From contig NZ_BPQG01000029.1 in NCBI RefSeq assembly GCF_022179125.1, forward strand, positions 1 through 64,000: a DNA stretch of 64,000 nucleotides. The letters run 5' to 3'. This document shows positions 17,695-25,771 of this stretch, piece by piece (the first letter of the stretch is position 1; each line of letters opens with the position of its first letter). The position numbers were made by a program, and so were the translations under genes. The stretch comes from Methylobacterium cerastii (lineage in GTDB: Bacteria; Pseudomonadota; Alphaproteobacteria; Rhizobiales; Beijerinckiaceae). Under the pieces are notes generated by a model that saw only the letters and a program-made list of their open reading frames with translations, searched no databases and was not told the origin of the DNA.

Positions 17695-19794
17695 TCAGAA
17701 CGACTGCCCGAGGCTGATGTAGAGCGCGACCGGGCGCTCGTGGTTGCCCTTGATCCGGTCGAGCGGGAGGGCGACGTCGACGCGGATCGGGCCGATGCCG
17801 GTGTAGTAGCGAAGCCCGAGGCCCACCGCGGTGCGGATGCGTTCGTCGAAGTCGGGGAGCGAGCCGGCGAACGCGGTGCCGGCATCGAAGAACGGCACCA
17901 CGCCGATCGTGTCGGTGATCTTGATCCGGGCCTCGAACGAGGCTTCCAGCAGGCTCCGGCCGCCGACCGGCAGGTTGAACGGCCCGCGCGGCCCGAGCGT
18001 GCGATAGGGGAAGCCGCGCACCGAGCCGCCGCCGCCGGCGAAGAACCGGATGTTGGCCGGGATGTCCTCCAGGCTGGCGCCGGAGATCGAGCCGAAGCCG
18101 AGGCGGCCGGCGAGGATGTAGCGCGCCTCGTCGTCCAGCGCGTAGTAGGTCGAGCCCTGCGCCTTGGCGACGAAGATCGACGGATCGGAGCCGAGGAAGC
18201 CGGCATAGGGCGTCGCCGAGGCGGTGAGCCGGACACCCTTGGTCGGGTCGAGCAGGTTGTCGGTGGAATCGTAGGACACCGAGACCGGGATGCCGACCAG
18301 GCGGTAGTCGACCTTGCCCAGCGCGTCCTGGGCGCGGCCCGCCTGCCCCTCGACGCCGACCTGCGCGTAGAACGTGTCCGAGAAGCGGTGGCGGACGCCG
18401 AGCGTCCCGCCGGCGGCGTCGGCGACGTAGCTCTGCTGCGCCTCGCGGCCGGCGAAGAGGTTGGCGATCAGGTCGTTGCGGGTGCCCCAGAGCGCCGGCT
18501 TGACGAAGGTGGCCGACAAGCGCCCGCCGAGCCCGTTCGACTCGATGCCGGCGAGCTTGCGCTGCGTCGCGTAGAGGTCGTTGCCGAGGTAGAACAGGTC
18601 GGCGTCGAGGCGGATGGTCTCGCCGCCGCCGAACAGGTTGCGGTTGGCGTAGGTCGCCCGGATGCCGGGGCCGTCGACGGTGGAGTAGCGCGCCGAGACG
18701 CCGATCAGGTTGCGGTCGCGCTCGGTCACGTCGACGAAGATCGGCAGGTTGCCCTGCCCGTCCAGCGCCTCGCCCTCGCGCACCCGCACCGAGCCGAGGC
18801 CTTCGACCTTCACCAGCGCCCGCCGCATGTCGGAGAGCGCCTTGGGCGAGTACGGGTCGCCCGGCTCCGCGTAGATGAAGGAGCGCACCACCGCCGGGTC
18901 GATGTCCTTCGTGCCGCGCACGGCGACCGCGCCGAGGCCGGCGCGCGGGCCGGGGTCGACGGTGAAGGTCACGTCCATGACGTGGGCGGCGTCGTCCACG
19001 ACGGGATCGCGCGACACCACCTCGGCGAAGGGGTGGCCGCGCTCGCGGAAGCGGTCGACGATCTTCGCCTCGCGGGCGAGCACCAGGCTGGAGCGCGCCG
19101 GGGTGTCGTCGTCGACCCGGGTGAAGCGCGGCGGCAGCACGTCTTCGGGGAAGGCCTGCCCCTGCGGATCGCGGACAGTGACGGTGCGGATCGTGTAGAG
19201 CGGCCCGGCATCGACCGCGATGCGGACCGGGACCAGGGCGCGGGCGCGCTCGGATTCCGCGGCGCGGGCGGCGGCGATCAGCGAGGCCTCGCCGCCGAGC
19301 ACCACCTCCTCGATCCGCACGGTGACGCGGCCGGCGTAGTAGCCGTAGCCGGAGAGCGCGTCGGGCAGGCGCCGGATGTCGGCCTCGGCGCGGCGCACCA
19401 ACCCCTCCCCGTCCGGCGGCGGCTCGCGGCGCAGGCGGTGCAGGGTCGAGGTGTCCTCCAGCGTCTTCTCCAGGTCCGAATCGTCGGTGCCCTGGATCTT
19501 GAGCGCGTAGGGCAGCGCCGCGGCGCTCGGGGCCAGGGGTTCCTCCTCGGAGCCGAACAGCCCGAACAGGTCGAAGGCCGCGGCCGGCGCGGCGGACAGC
19601 GACAGGCCGGCGGCGACGATGGAGCTGAGGACGGCGCCGGCCCGAGCGCCGTCGCGCGTGCCGTTCCGAACGCGCGGTCGGTCCCGGTTGCGTCGCGTCA
19701 CGCCCGGCGGCCGGCCGTGCGCTGCAGGTTCGCGGCGTGCGAACGATCCGTCGCGATCATTTCGAAGTCCCCCCGTTGCCGCGATGCCGATCAT
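17695..19794 (-). CDS. tamA: Outer-membrane assembly protein TamA (BamA superfamily)
   Basis: An Omp85-family outer-membrane protein of about 699 residues. The secretion signal ends near LSAAPAAAFDLFG. POTRA domains follow (about residues 100-340), including GYGYYAGRVTVRI, and then a 16-strand-type barrel. The barrel shows the conserved Omp85 motif region GGGGSVRGFPYRTLGPRGP and a C-terminus ending PVALYISLGQSF with terminal Phe. The start is uncertain. The ATG at 19794 gives a long, basic pre-signal region; a GTG at 19701 sits closer to the hydrophobic core. The stop overlaps a potential tamB ATG. Confidence 0.88.
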   Translation of the reverse strand: MIGIAATGGLRNDRDGSFARREPAAHGRPPGVTRRNRDRPRVRNGTRDGARAGAVLSSIVAAGLSLSAAPAAAFDLFGLFGSEEEPLAPSAAALPYALKIQGTDDSDLEKTLEDTSTLHRLRREPPPDGEGLVRRAEADIRRLPDALSGYGYYAGRVTVRIEEVVLGGEASLIAAARAAESERARALVPVRIAVDAGPLYTIRTVTVRDPQGQAFPEDVLPPRFTRVDDDTPARSSLVLAREAKIVDRFRERGHPFAEVVSRDPVVDDAAHVMDVTFTVDPGPRAGLGAVAVRGTKDIDPAVVRSFIYAEPGDPYSPKALSDMRRALVKVEGLGSVRVREGEALDGQGNLPIFVDVTERDRNLIGVSARYSTVDGPGIRATYANRNLFGGGETIRLDADLFYLGNDLYATQRKLAGIESNGLGGRLSATFVKPALWGTRNDLIANLFAGREAQQSYVADAAGGTLGVRHRFSDTFYAQVGVEGQAGRAQDALGKVDYRLVGIPVSVSYDSTDNLLDPTKGVRLTASATPYAGFLGSDPSIFVAKAQGSTYYALDDEARYILAGRLGFGSISGASLEDIPANIRFFAGGGGSVRGFPYRTLGPRGPFNLPVGGRSLLEASFEARIKITDTIGVVPFFDAGTAFAGSLPDFDERIRTAVGLGLRYYTGIGPIRVDVALPLDRIKGNHERPVALYISLGQSF

Positions 19795-20192
19795 GCCACG
19801 GCAGGCCTTAAGGAAGGCCGCCGCCGGTCCCCCGCCCGAGCCGGATCCGGGGTCGATCGGGCGCGGGGTCGATCGCCAGGACCCCATCGCGCACGCGGTC
19901 GAGCCTATCTGCCCGGGCCGGCTGCGGCAACCTTCGGCGGGCGCCGCGACGGTCGGCGCCACCGTTGGCCGCACTCTTGTCAGACGCCCGGGCGCGACCT
20001 ACCTCTGCGACTGCGTCGATGCTTGCCGGCCGCCGCCGGGTTGCTCCGCCCGCTGTCCCTTTAGCCTCTTGCAAGGGCGTTGCTTCGACTGACATTCCAT
20101 CTCGACATCCATACTCCCTCGCCCATCCCCACGCGTGGACAGCCGCTCGGGCCGGCGGGGTCAACACATCTGATACGACGGAGGTAGGCGCC

Positions 20193-20402
20193 ATGAGCAC
20201 GGGCACCGTGAAGTGGTTCAACGAGACCAAGGGTTACGGCTTTATCCAGCCGGATGACGGCGGCAAAGACGTGTTCGTCCACATCTCGGCAGTCGAGCGC
20301 GCCGGCATGCGCAACCTGATCGAGGGCCAGAAGCTCTCCTACGAGATCGAGAACGACAAGCGCACCGGCAAGCAGTCGGCCGGGAACCTCCAGGCTGCCT
20401 GA
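20193..20402 (+). CDS. Cold-shock domain protein (CspA family)
   Basis: A 69-residue single-stranded nucleic-acid-binding protein and RNA chaperone. Both RNA-binding motifs are intact: [16 protein letters not shown] (RNP1 is KGYGFI) and VFVHISAVE (RNP2). A strong ribosome-binding site, GGAGG, sits eight bases before the ATG at 20193. The upstream region back to tamA is long and could provide the structured 5' leader common for cold-shock genes. A long hairpin follows the stop codon. Confidence 0.95.
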   Translation: MSTGTVKWFNETKGYGFIQPDDGGKDVFVHISAVERAGMRNLIEGQKLSYEIENDKRTGKQSAGNLQAA

Positions 20403-20412
20403 TCCGACGGAC

Positions 20413-20443
20413 GACGCCTCCGGACTTGAAGTCCGGGGGCGTC
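20413..20443 (+). terminator. Long hairpin after the cold-shock gene
   Basis: GACGCCTCCGGAC pairs with GTCCGGGGGCGTC around a 5-nt loop (TTGAA). The 13-bp stem has one T-G pair. There is no U-tract after it, so it may act as a 3' stabiliser rather than a classic intrinsic terminator. Confidence 0.55.
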
Positions 20444-20712
20444 AACCTAGTCACTTGCTGTCACGGCGCTGCGGCATTTCCGCATCAGTGGCTGGATTTG
20501 GGTGGCGCGACGACGATTTCCGCGCTTCGTCACGATTTCCCGATGACGTCCAGGTTGCATGCCGGCAAGCGCTCGGTCATTGGCTTTTTCGATCCGCCGC
20601 AGGGCGGAAGACGCTTTGCTGCAGGGCCCGTTCCCCCGGCCCCGTCCCACGGATTGATCCGGCGCGGACGCTCCCGAAACCCCGAAGTGAGACACCGTAC
20701 GAGAAAGGTCAG
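20444..20712. other. Gap between cold-shock and DUF6481 genes, no gene seen
   Basis: About 270 bases between the hairpin and the next start. Both strands are open in places but show no codon pattern or ribosome-binding site worth a gene call. It presumably holds the promoter of the following gene. Confidence 0.5.
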
Positions 20713-21093
20713 ATGAGCGCATTCGACTATCGCAATTTCGACGACCGCCGTCAGCATTCCGCAGCCGCCAAGGCTGCCCTGCTCGCCAAGTTCAAGGCGC
20801 GCCCCCCGGCCGACGACCCCGAGATGATCGCCAAGGCCAAGGCCCGCGCCGAGCTCGTCCAGGCCCGCGAAACCCGCACCCGTGAGCGCGAGGCCGCCCG
20901 CATCGCCGCCGAGAAGCAGGCCGCGGAAGAGAAGCGCGCCCGCGAGGAGGCCGAGCTTTCCGCTCAGATCGCCCGCGAGGCCGCCGAGGCCGCCGCGCTG
21001 CAGGAGCGCAAAGCCTCCGAGCTCGCCGCGAAGAAGGAACTTCGCGATGCCCGCTACGCCGCCCGCAAGGCCAAGGTGAAGACCAAGCGCTGA
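20713..21093 (+). CDS. DUF6481-type charged coiled-coil protein
   Basis: A 126-residue, highly charged protein. After a short N-terminus (FDYRNFDDRRQHSAAAKAALLAKFKARP) it becomes a continuous Ala/Glu/Arg/Lys helix (about 40-125), rich in heptad-like AAE and REEAE repeats. It ends in the basic tail RKAKVKTKR. This matches the small uncharacterised DUF6481 family of alphaproteobacteria. The basic C-terminus could bind nucleic acid or ribosomes, but that is only a guess. AAAGG lies seven bases before the ATG at 20713. A good intrinsic terminator follows. Confidence 0.8.
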   Translation: MSAFDYRNFDDRRQHSAAAKAALLAKFKARPPADDPEMIAKAKARAELVQARETRTREREAARIAAEKQAAEEKRAREEAELSAQIAREAAEAAALQERKASELAAKKELRDARYAARKAKVKTKR

Positions 21094-21128
21094 ATCCCGG
21101 ACGCGCCAGCGCATCCGGCCGCCACACG

Positions 21129-21164
21129 ACGCCGTCCGTTAGCCGCGGACGGCGTTGCCGTTTT
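21129..21164 (+). terminator. Rho-independent terminator
   Basis: The perfect 10-bp stem ACGCCGTCCG / CGGACGGCGT has a 7-nt loop and is followed within six bases by TTTT. It terminates the DUF6481-type gene. Confidence 0.8.
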
Positions 21165-21209
21165 CCGAGGAGGGCAAGCCGCCCTGTCCGTGGATGCCGA
21201 AGGAAAATC

Positions 21210-21521
21210 ATGATCGCGCGGGACGTCCGACATCGTGCGCGCTGGGCCGCGATCTGCTTCACCGTCCTGCTCGTGACGCCGGCCCACGCGGAGCCTGACG
21301 ACCGGATCGCCGCCTGCGACACGCTCGTCTCGCTGCGCCTTCTCGCGACGGCCAATCCCGATCGCGCGGCCGCCCTCGCCGCGGCCGCCGGCCGGCCCGG
21401 ATGCAAGGCAGTCTCCCGCGCGGACGTCGGGGCCGTCGAGCATCGCGCGATGATCGGTGGCGCGCCGTTCGAATGCCTCGCCGTGAAAGGCGAGTCGGCC
21501 TGCCTCTGGGTCCAGCCTTAG
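21210..21521 (+). CDS. Small secreted four-cysteine protein (paralogue of the one at 10919)
   Basis: A 103-residue protein with a signal peptide (cleavage probably after TPAHA). The mature domain has four cysteines in the frame C-DTLVSLRLL, GC-KAVSRAD, FEC-LAVKG and C-LWV. These align one for one with the cysteines of the protein encoded at 10919-11332, including the shared CLA[LV][KQ]G and RLL motifs. Two disulfides in the periplasm are likely. Function unknown. AGGA lies five bases before the ATG. It follows a terminator, so it is probably a separate transcription unit. Confidence 0.8.
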   Translation: MIARDVRHRARWAAICFTVLLVTPAHAEPDDRIAACDTLVSLRLLATANPDRAAALAAAAGRPGCKAVSRADVGAVEHRAMIGGAPFECLAVKGESACLWVQP

Positions 21522-21693
21522 CGACCAGACATTCGGATGGTCGAAGCCACGGCTCGCCGTGGCGGCGAGCGCATCGGGGGCTCGGGCCGAACCGCCGATC
21601 CGGCTTCGAGGACGCCGCCGGCATGCGCTGGTCGAAGCCGATGACTTCAACACGCAAGCATCGCCGGCGCCGTCGCCGACGCGATTCCGGGCG

Positions 21694-21918
21694 TCAGGCG
21701 CTCAGCGGCGCGCCGATGCGGGCGCGGAGCTGGAGCCGCAGGTTCTCGTTGGCCAGGTTCTCGTGGGCGTTGCCCTCGGCGTCGAGGGCCGACATCAAGC
21801 GGAGGAGTTGGCTGATCGGCGTGGCGCGGCTCTGGACCGCCTCCGCGATCCGCTCGTGGAGGGGCCTGTCGATGCAGGGGATCCAGGTCTGTACGCTGGT
21901 CTCGGCCGTCTGTTGCAT
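21694..21918 (-). CDS. Hypothetical protein, 74 aa
   Basis: I do not recognise a family. From the ATG at 21918 the protein reads MQQTAETSVQTWIPCIDRPL and ends NLRLQLRARIGAPLSA. It is soluble and mostly helical, and its second half (LMSALDAEGNAHENLANENL) suggests an amphipathic helix. The longer open frame upstream (to 22080) is Arg/Pro/Gly-rich and not convincing. The preceding 170 bases (21522-21693) hold no supported gene. Confidence 0.55.
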   Translation of the reverse strand: MQQTAETSVQTWIPCIDRPLHERIAEAVQSRATPISQLLRLMSALDAEGNAHENLANENLRLQLRARIGAPLSA

Positions 21919-22089
21919 GATCCGCCCCGTCCTCAGAAGGATCCCAGGAAGTTCCGGCGGGGTGGCTACGCCTTTCGCGCCGCCGGCGCCAGCCTTATCG
22001 CGCGCTGTCCGTAGCCGGCGCGAGACTGCGTCGCATCCCGGCCACACGCATGCCAGGAATGCGGGGACAAGAGTGGGCAAGCTGGCGAA

Positions 22090-22770
22090 TCACCCGTCGC
22101 CGGGCTTGCGTTTCGCCAGGGGCGAGGCCTCGAAATCCGCGAGCAGATGCTCCGGGCTGCGGTAGATCGCGATGCAGCCGGCGGCCCGCAGGTCGGCCTC
22201 GGGGAAGCCGCCGCACAGGAGCCCGATCGTGGCGAGCCCGGCCTTGCCGGCGGCCTGCGCGTCGTAGGGCGTGTCGCCCAAAACCACGATCTCGCTGCGA
22301 TCGACGTCGTCGAGCCGCTTCAGCGCCGCCTGGAAGATGTCCGGATGGGGCTTCGAGCGCTCGGCGTCGTCCGAGCTGGTGGCCGCGTCGACGAGGTCCT
22401 CGATGCCGAGCACCTTCTGGTAGTGCTCGACCTCGCTACGCTTGCCCGAGGAGGCCAGCGCGATGGTCGTGCCGTCGGCGCGAAGCCGCTCGAACAGGGC
22501 GCGCACCCCCGGAAACGGCTTCACCCGGTCGCGGTAGTCCCGCTTGAACAGGTCGGAGCGGTAGGCCTCGATCGTCTCGCCCTGGTCGCGAAGCTGCGCC
22601 TCCGACAGGAAGACCGGCATCAGCTCGTCGCCGCCCTTGCCGATCTGGCTGCGGACCTCGGCGAAGTCGGTCTCCACGCCGAAGTGGCGGAAGGCCTCGA
22701 CCCAGGCTTCCGCGTGGAGGTCGACGCTGTCGAGCAGCGTCCCGTCGATGTCGAAGATCGCGGCTTTCAT
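22090..22770 (-). CDS. HAD-superfamily phosphatase (phosphoglycolate phosphatase/beta-PGM like)
   Basis: A 226-residue cytosolic hydrolase of HAD subfamily IA. Motif I is FDIDGTLLDS (nucleophile and acid/base Asp). A four-helix cap follows. Motif II lies in IALASSGKRSEVEHY, the conserved Lys in SKPHPDIFQAAL and motif IV in VVLGDTPYDAQAAGKAG. Likely substrates are small phosphoesters such as phosphoglycolate or sugar phosphates. It begins only 4 nt after the stop of the small secreted protein upstream, so the two are probably co-transcribed. Confidence 0.88.
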   Translation of the reverse strand: MKAAIFDIDGTLLDSVDLHAEAWVEAFRHFGVETDFAEVRSQIGKGGDELMPVFLSEAQLRDQGETIEAYRSDLFKRDYRDRVKPFPGVRALFERLRADGTTIALASSGKRSEVEHYQKVLGIEDLVDAATSSDDAERSKPHPDIFQAALKRLDDVDRSEIVVLGDTPYDAQAAGKAGLATIGLLCGGFPEADLRAAGCIAIYRSPEHLLADFEASPLAKRKPGDG

Positions 22771-22774
22771 CGGA

Positions 22775-23065
22775 TCAGCGCGGAATCGGGACGAGGCGCA
22801 AGCCGTCGTCGGGCAGCAGGTTGCGGGTGGGGCCCCCGGTCTGCTGGCCGCGGCCCTGCTGATAGTAGGGCAGCTCCGGCCGCCGGTCGTTGTCGCCGCC
22901 GGAATCGTAGGCCCAGGCCGGCTGCCAGGGCGCGCGCCCGCCGACGGTGATCGGCACGGTCTCACCGAGGGGACCCGCCGCCGGACGGTCGCGGTAGACC
23001 TGCGCCTGCGCGGTGGCCGGGACGGCGAGCAGGGCGAGGAGAAGGCCGGCTGTGCGGAGTGTCAT
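22775..23065 (-). CDS. Small secreted protein, 96 aa
   Basis: Function unknown. It has a clear signal peptide (MTLRTAGLLLALLAVPATAQA) followed by a Pro/Gly/Arg-rich mature chain (VYRDRPAAGPLG to DDGLRLVPIPR) that is probably disordered. It has no cysteine. The frame is open further upstream (to 23347), but only the ATG at 23065 gives a signal peptide. It sits between ampG and the HAD phosphatase on the same strand. Confidence 0.65.
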   Translation of the reverse strand: MTLRTAGLLLALLAVPATAQAQVYRDRPAAGPLGETVPITVGGRAPWQPAWAYDSGGDNDRRPELPYYQQGRGQQTGGPTRNLLPDDGLRLVPIPR

Positions 23066-23183
23066 CGGATCCTCGTGACGGAACGGGCGGCGCGCGCGCG
23101 GCGCGCTCGCGCCTTCACCGGCAAATGCGTCTCGTCGGACAACGGTACAGCTTCGCCCCCGTTCCACGCCGCGTGTCGGAGCC

Positions 23184-24518
23184 TCAGCCCGCCGGAGCGT
23201 CGGTGCGCGGGTGGACGCGCCAGACGTAGACGCACAGGATCGCCACCGGCACGCCGAGCAGCGCCGTGCCGACGAAGAACCAGGCGAAGCCGACATCCTC
23301 GATGATGAAGCCGGAGGCGCCGGCGAGCAGGCTGCCGGGGAGCGCACAGAGCGAGGTGAGCAGCGCGTACTGGCTCGCTGCGTGCTCGCTTGAGGCCAGC
23401 GACGACATGTAGGTGATCAGCACGATCGAGGCGAAGGCGTAGGCGAAGCTGTCGATGCTGACGGCGGCGGCGAAGGTCCAGAACGCCCCGCCCCCGTCGC
23501 CGCCGTGGATCGCGAGGTAGGCGAGCGCGAGGTGCGAGGCCGAGCCGAACACGGTGCCGGCGACGAGGCTCGCCAGGATGCCGATCCGCGGCACCACGAA
23601 GCTCGCCAGGAACGTGCCGGAGAGCGCGACGCCGAAGCCGAACAGCTTGGTCACCGTGGCGATGTCGGTGTTGGAGTAGTGCAGGCTCTTGAACAGCGGC
23701 ATCGCCATCGCGCTCGACACGTAGCCGGGCATGCGGAAGCCCGCGACCATCACGAGGATCGGCACCGCCATCGGCCCGAGCCGCGTGATCAGCTCGCGGA
23801 TCGGCGCGATCACGGTCTCGACGAAGCCGGCGCGGGCTTGGGAATTGACATGGGCGGCGTTCCGATCGGATTCCGGCTCCGGCGCCATCAGCGCCGCGAT
23901 CATGCCAGGCGCCATCAGCACGGCCATGCACAGGTAGGCGGCGCGCCAGCCGTAGGCGTCGGAGAGGTAGAGCGCGCCGGCGCCGGCCGCGAGGTTGCCG
24001 ACCCGCCAGCCGACCTCGGCGAAGGACGACATCAGCGCCTGCCGCTCGGCCGGCGCCACGGTGATGCGCCAGCCGTCGATCACCACGTCCTGCGTCGCGC
24101 CGGCGAATCCCAGCGCCAGCGAGAACACCACCGTCCAGGCGAGCCAATGCGCCGGGTCGCCGAAGGCGATGCCGGAAAGCGTCAGCGCCACGCCGGCTTG
24201 CGTGGCGACGATCCAGCCGCGCCGCCGGCCGAGCCAGCGCCCGAGGATGGGGGCGTCGTAGCGATCGAGGAACGGGGCCCAGAGGAACTTGAACTTGTAG
24301 GCCAGCGTCAGCTCGCTCAGCAGCCCGAGGATGCCGATCGGCACCTTGGCCTCCGCGAGCCAGGCCGACTGCGTGACGTAGACCAGCAGGAACGGAATCC
24401 CGGAGCTGAAGCCGAGCCCGAGCATCGCTGCGATGCGCCGGTCGGCGAGGTGGCTCAGAAAGGACGGCTTGGCGGATGCGGGCGCGGCGGCCCCGCTCCC
24501 GGCGACGGCGTCTGGCAT
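23184..24518 (-). CDS. ampG: AmpG-family muropeptide permease (MFS)
   Basis: A 444-residue inner-membrane transporter with about 12 hydrophobic segments. AmpG imports anhydro-muropeptides for cell-wall recycling. Signature stretches are GLGFSSGIPFLLV in the first helix, LTLAYKFKFLWAPFLDRYDAP after it, the arginine-rich loop GRRRGWIVATQ and ATQDVVIDGWRI. Start at the ATG at 24518, since the longer open frame upstream is a Pro/Arg shadow of the DUF2934 gene. Three iterated TTCGAA-containing repeats and a hairpin lie in its upstream region (24622-24710). Confidence 0.88.
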   Translation of the reverse strand: MPDAVAGSGAAAPASAKPSFLSHLADRRIAAMLGLGFSSGIPFLLVYVTQSAWLAEAKVPIGILGLLSELTLAYKFKFLWAPFLDRYDAPILGRWLGRRRGWIVATQAGVALTLSGIAFGDPAHWLAWTVVFSLALGFAGATQDVVIDGWRITVAPAERQALMSSFAEVGWRVGNLAAGAGALYLSDAYGWRAAYLCMAVLMAPGMIAALMAPEPESDRNAAHVNSQARAGFVETVIAPIRELITRLGPMAVPILVMVAGFRMPGYVSSAMAMPLFKSLHYSNTDIATVTKLFGFGVALSGTFLASFVVPRIGILASLVAGTVFGSASHLALAYLAIHGGDGGGAFWTFAAAVSIDSFAYAFASIVLITYMSSLASSEHAASQYALLTSLCALPGSLLAGASGFIIEDVGFAWFFVGTALLGVPVAILCVYVWRVHPRTDAPAG

Positions 24519-24621
24519 GCGGACCAAAACCCTGCTCTCGGAAAGACGCGAACCCGTCCCGCGCGGCCGAAGCACCGGGTATCCCGCATCCGACGCCGTC
24601 CGAGAAGGGCGAGGACGGCGA

Positions 24622-24678
24622 CAAGAGCCCTTCGAACGATCAAGAGCCGTTCGAACGACAAGGGCCCTTCGAACGGCG
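24622..24678. repeat. Three 19-nt direct repeats with TTCGAACG cores upstream of ampG
   Basis: The units CAAGAGCCCTTCGAACGAT, CAAGAGCCGTTCGAACGAC and AAGGGCCCTTCGAACGGCG run head to tail with no spacer. Each contains the palindrome TTCGAA. They sit between the DUF2934 gene and ampG, on the upstream side of ampG. Confidence 0.7.
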
Positions 24679-24710
24679 AGAGCCCGCCCCTCGGGCGAGG
24701 GACGGGCTCT
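24679..24710 (-). terminator. Hairpin downstream of the DUF2934 gene
   Basis: AGAGCCCGCCCCTC and GAGGGACGGGCTCT form a 14-bp stem with one mismatch and a GGGC loop. It lies just after the DUF2934 gene on its strand, with no U-tract. Confidence 0.5.
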
Positions 24711-24741
24711 TGCGGTCGACGTCGAAGGGCCGTGCGGCGCC

Positions 24742-25197
24742 TCAGTGCAGGCTGGCGCCCGTGGCGGCGCGGGCGGATTTCGGCTTGGCGGCGAGGCCGG
24801 CGGCGGCGAGCGCCTTCGGAGCCTTGGGGGCCGCCGTCTTGGAAGCGGGGGTCTTGGAAGCGGGGGTCTTGGAAGCGGGGGTCTTGGGGGCTGACGTCTT
24901 GGAGGCCGAAGCCTTGGTCGCGGTTGTCTTGGCAGATATTGTCTTGGCAACCGGCTTCGCGGCGACCTCGGCGGGCTTCGCGACGGCCTTGGCGCGGCTG
25001 GCGCGGGGCTTGAGGGTCTTGGCCGGGCTCGGCGCCAGGCCGGTCGCGGCGACGGCCTCGATCGTCAGGATCGGCGCCGGCGCGGCGACCTCGGCCTCGG
25101 CGCGCAGCCAATGGGCGTCCGCGCGGCCGTGCACGCGGCCCTCGTCTTCCCAGATGTAGTAGGCGCGCTCGCGCACCCGGTGCTCGATGACATCCAT
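24742..25197 (-). CDS. DUF2934 protein with histone-H1-like Ala/Lys tail
   Basis: A 151-residue protein in two parts. The N-terminus (1-35) is a DUF2934 domain, VRERAYYIWEDEGRVHGRADAHWLRAE, found in small proteins of Rhizobiales. The rest is a low-complexity Ala/Lys/Pro/Ser/Thr tail like the C-terminus of histone H1, with KTPAS repeated three times and many AKPVAK-type units. The tail's positive charge suggests DNA or RNA binding, perhaps nucleoid compaction, but this is inference. Three exact 15-nt DNA repeats underlie the KTPAS units (24841-24885), so the tail length may vary between strains. Confidence 0.8.
   Translation of the reverse strand: MDVIEHRVRERAYYIWEDEGRVHGRADAHWLRAEAEVAAPAPILTIEAVAATGLAPSPAKTLKPRASRAKAVAKPAEVAAKPVAKTISAKTTATKASASKTSAPKTPASKTPASKTPASKTAAPKAPKALAAAGLAAKPKSARAATGASLH
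24841..24885. repeat. Three perfect 15-bp tandem repeats inside the DUF2934 gene
   Basis: The unit GGAAGCGGGGGTCTT is repeated exactly three times and encodes Lys-Thr-Pro-Ala-Ser on the minus strand. Because the unit is a multiple of three, copy-number change would keep the frame. Confidence 0.9.
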
Positions 25198-25298
25198 GTC
25201 CGTCTCCCGTTGCTGTCCCTGGGAAACGATGAAAGCCGGTGGTTAAGGCGCGGTTAACGGGTTGCTGCGGTGCGAAACCGCCCTCCCCCGCAGAAGGA

Positions 25299-25559
25299 TC
25301 AGCCCTTCGACAGCCGGCGCGCGTTCGCGCGGACCTTGCGCCGATAACCGGCGATGACCTTCGCGGTCGAGGCGCCGGAGGCCACCATCAGCGCTGCCTC
25401 GCCCGCCGCCACCACCTTCTCGGTGACCATGCGCTGCGCCTCGGCCTGGCCCACGGCGCCGCCCGCCGCGATCTTGATCAGCCGCATGCCGATCACCTGC
25501 TGGGATTCGAACGCCAGCATCGTGGCGTCCATCCCGAGCTTGTACCAGGAACCGAACAT
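25299..25559 (-). CDS. Phasin-like small helical protein, 86 aa
   Basis: A small protein starting MFGSWYKLGMDATMLAFESQQ and ending GYRRKVRANARRLSKG. It is alpha-helical with alternating hydrophobic faces, no signal peptide and a basic tail. The aromatic N-terminus, the FESQQVIGMRL helix and the AEAQRMVTEKVVAAGEAAL helix resemble short phasin-like proteins of methylobacteria, which coat polyhydroxybutyrate granules. I am not certain of this. The ATG at 25559 fits the conserved-looking part; the upstream extension is Gly/Arg-rich. Confidence 0.6.
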   Translation of the reverse strand: MFGSWYKLGMDATMLAFESQQVIGMRLIKIAAGGAVGQAEAQRMVTEKVVAAGEAALMVASGASTAKVIAGYRRKVRANARRLSKG

Positions 25560-25741
25560 GCGTTGACACTCCAGGCGCTCAGCGCTCGACAAGCGACCCC
25601 GGCCGCCGGAGGTTCCCCCGCCCGGCCGCCGCGTCGCATTCAAGATTTTCGGAGGGAAGGGCGACTTATACCGAACCTCGGTGAGCCCGACTCATCGAGG
25701 TTCGGCCCCCGCGACTGCGGGGCGGCGGGCGTCCGCCGGAC

Positions 25742-25763
25742 CTCATGGGTTCTGACCCATGAG
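25742..25763 (-). terminator. Perfect 9-bp hairpin after the 25772 gene
   Basis: CTCATGGGT and ACCCATGAG flank a TCTG loop, directly downstream of the following minus-strand gene. The U-tract is lacking. Confidence 0.5.
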
Positions 25764-25771
25764 ACTTGGCA

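Noticed and set aside
24622-24678. Short repeats considered as a CRISPR array
   Set aside because: Units are contiguous with no unique spacers, only three copies, and no cas genes nearby.
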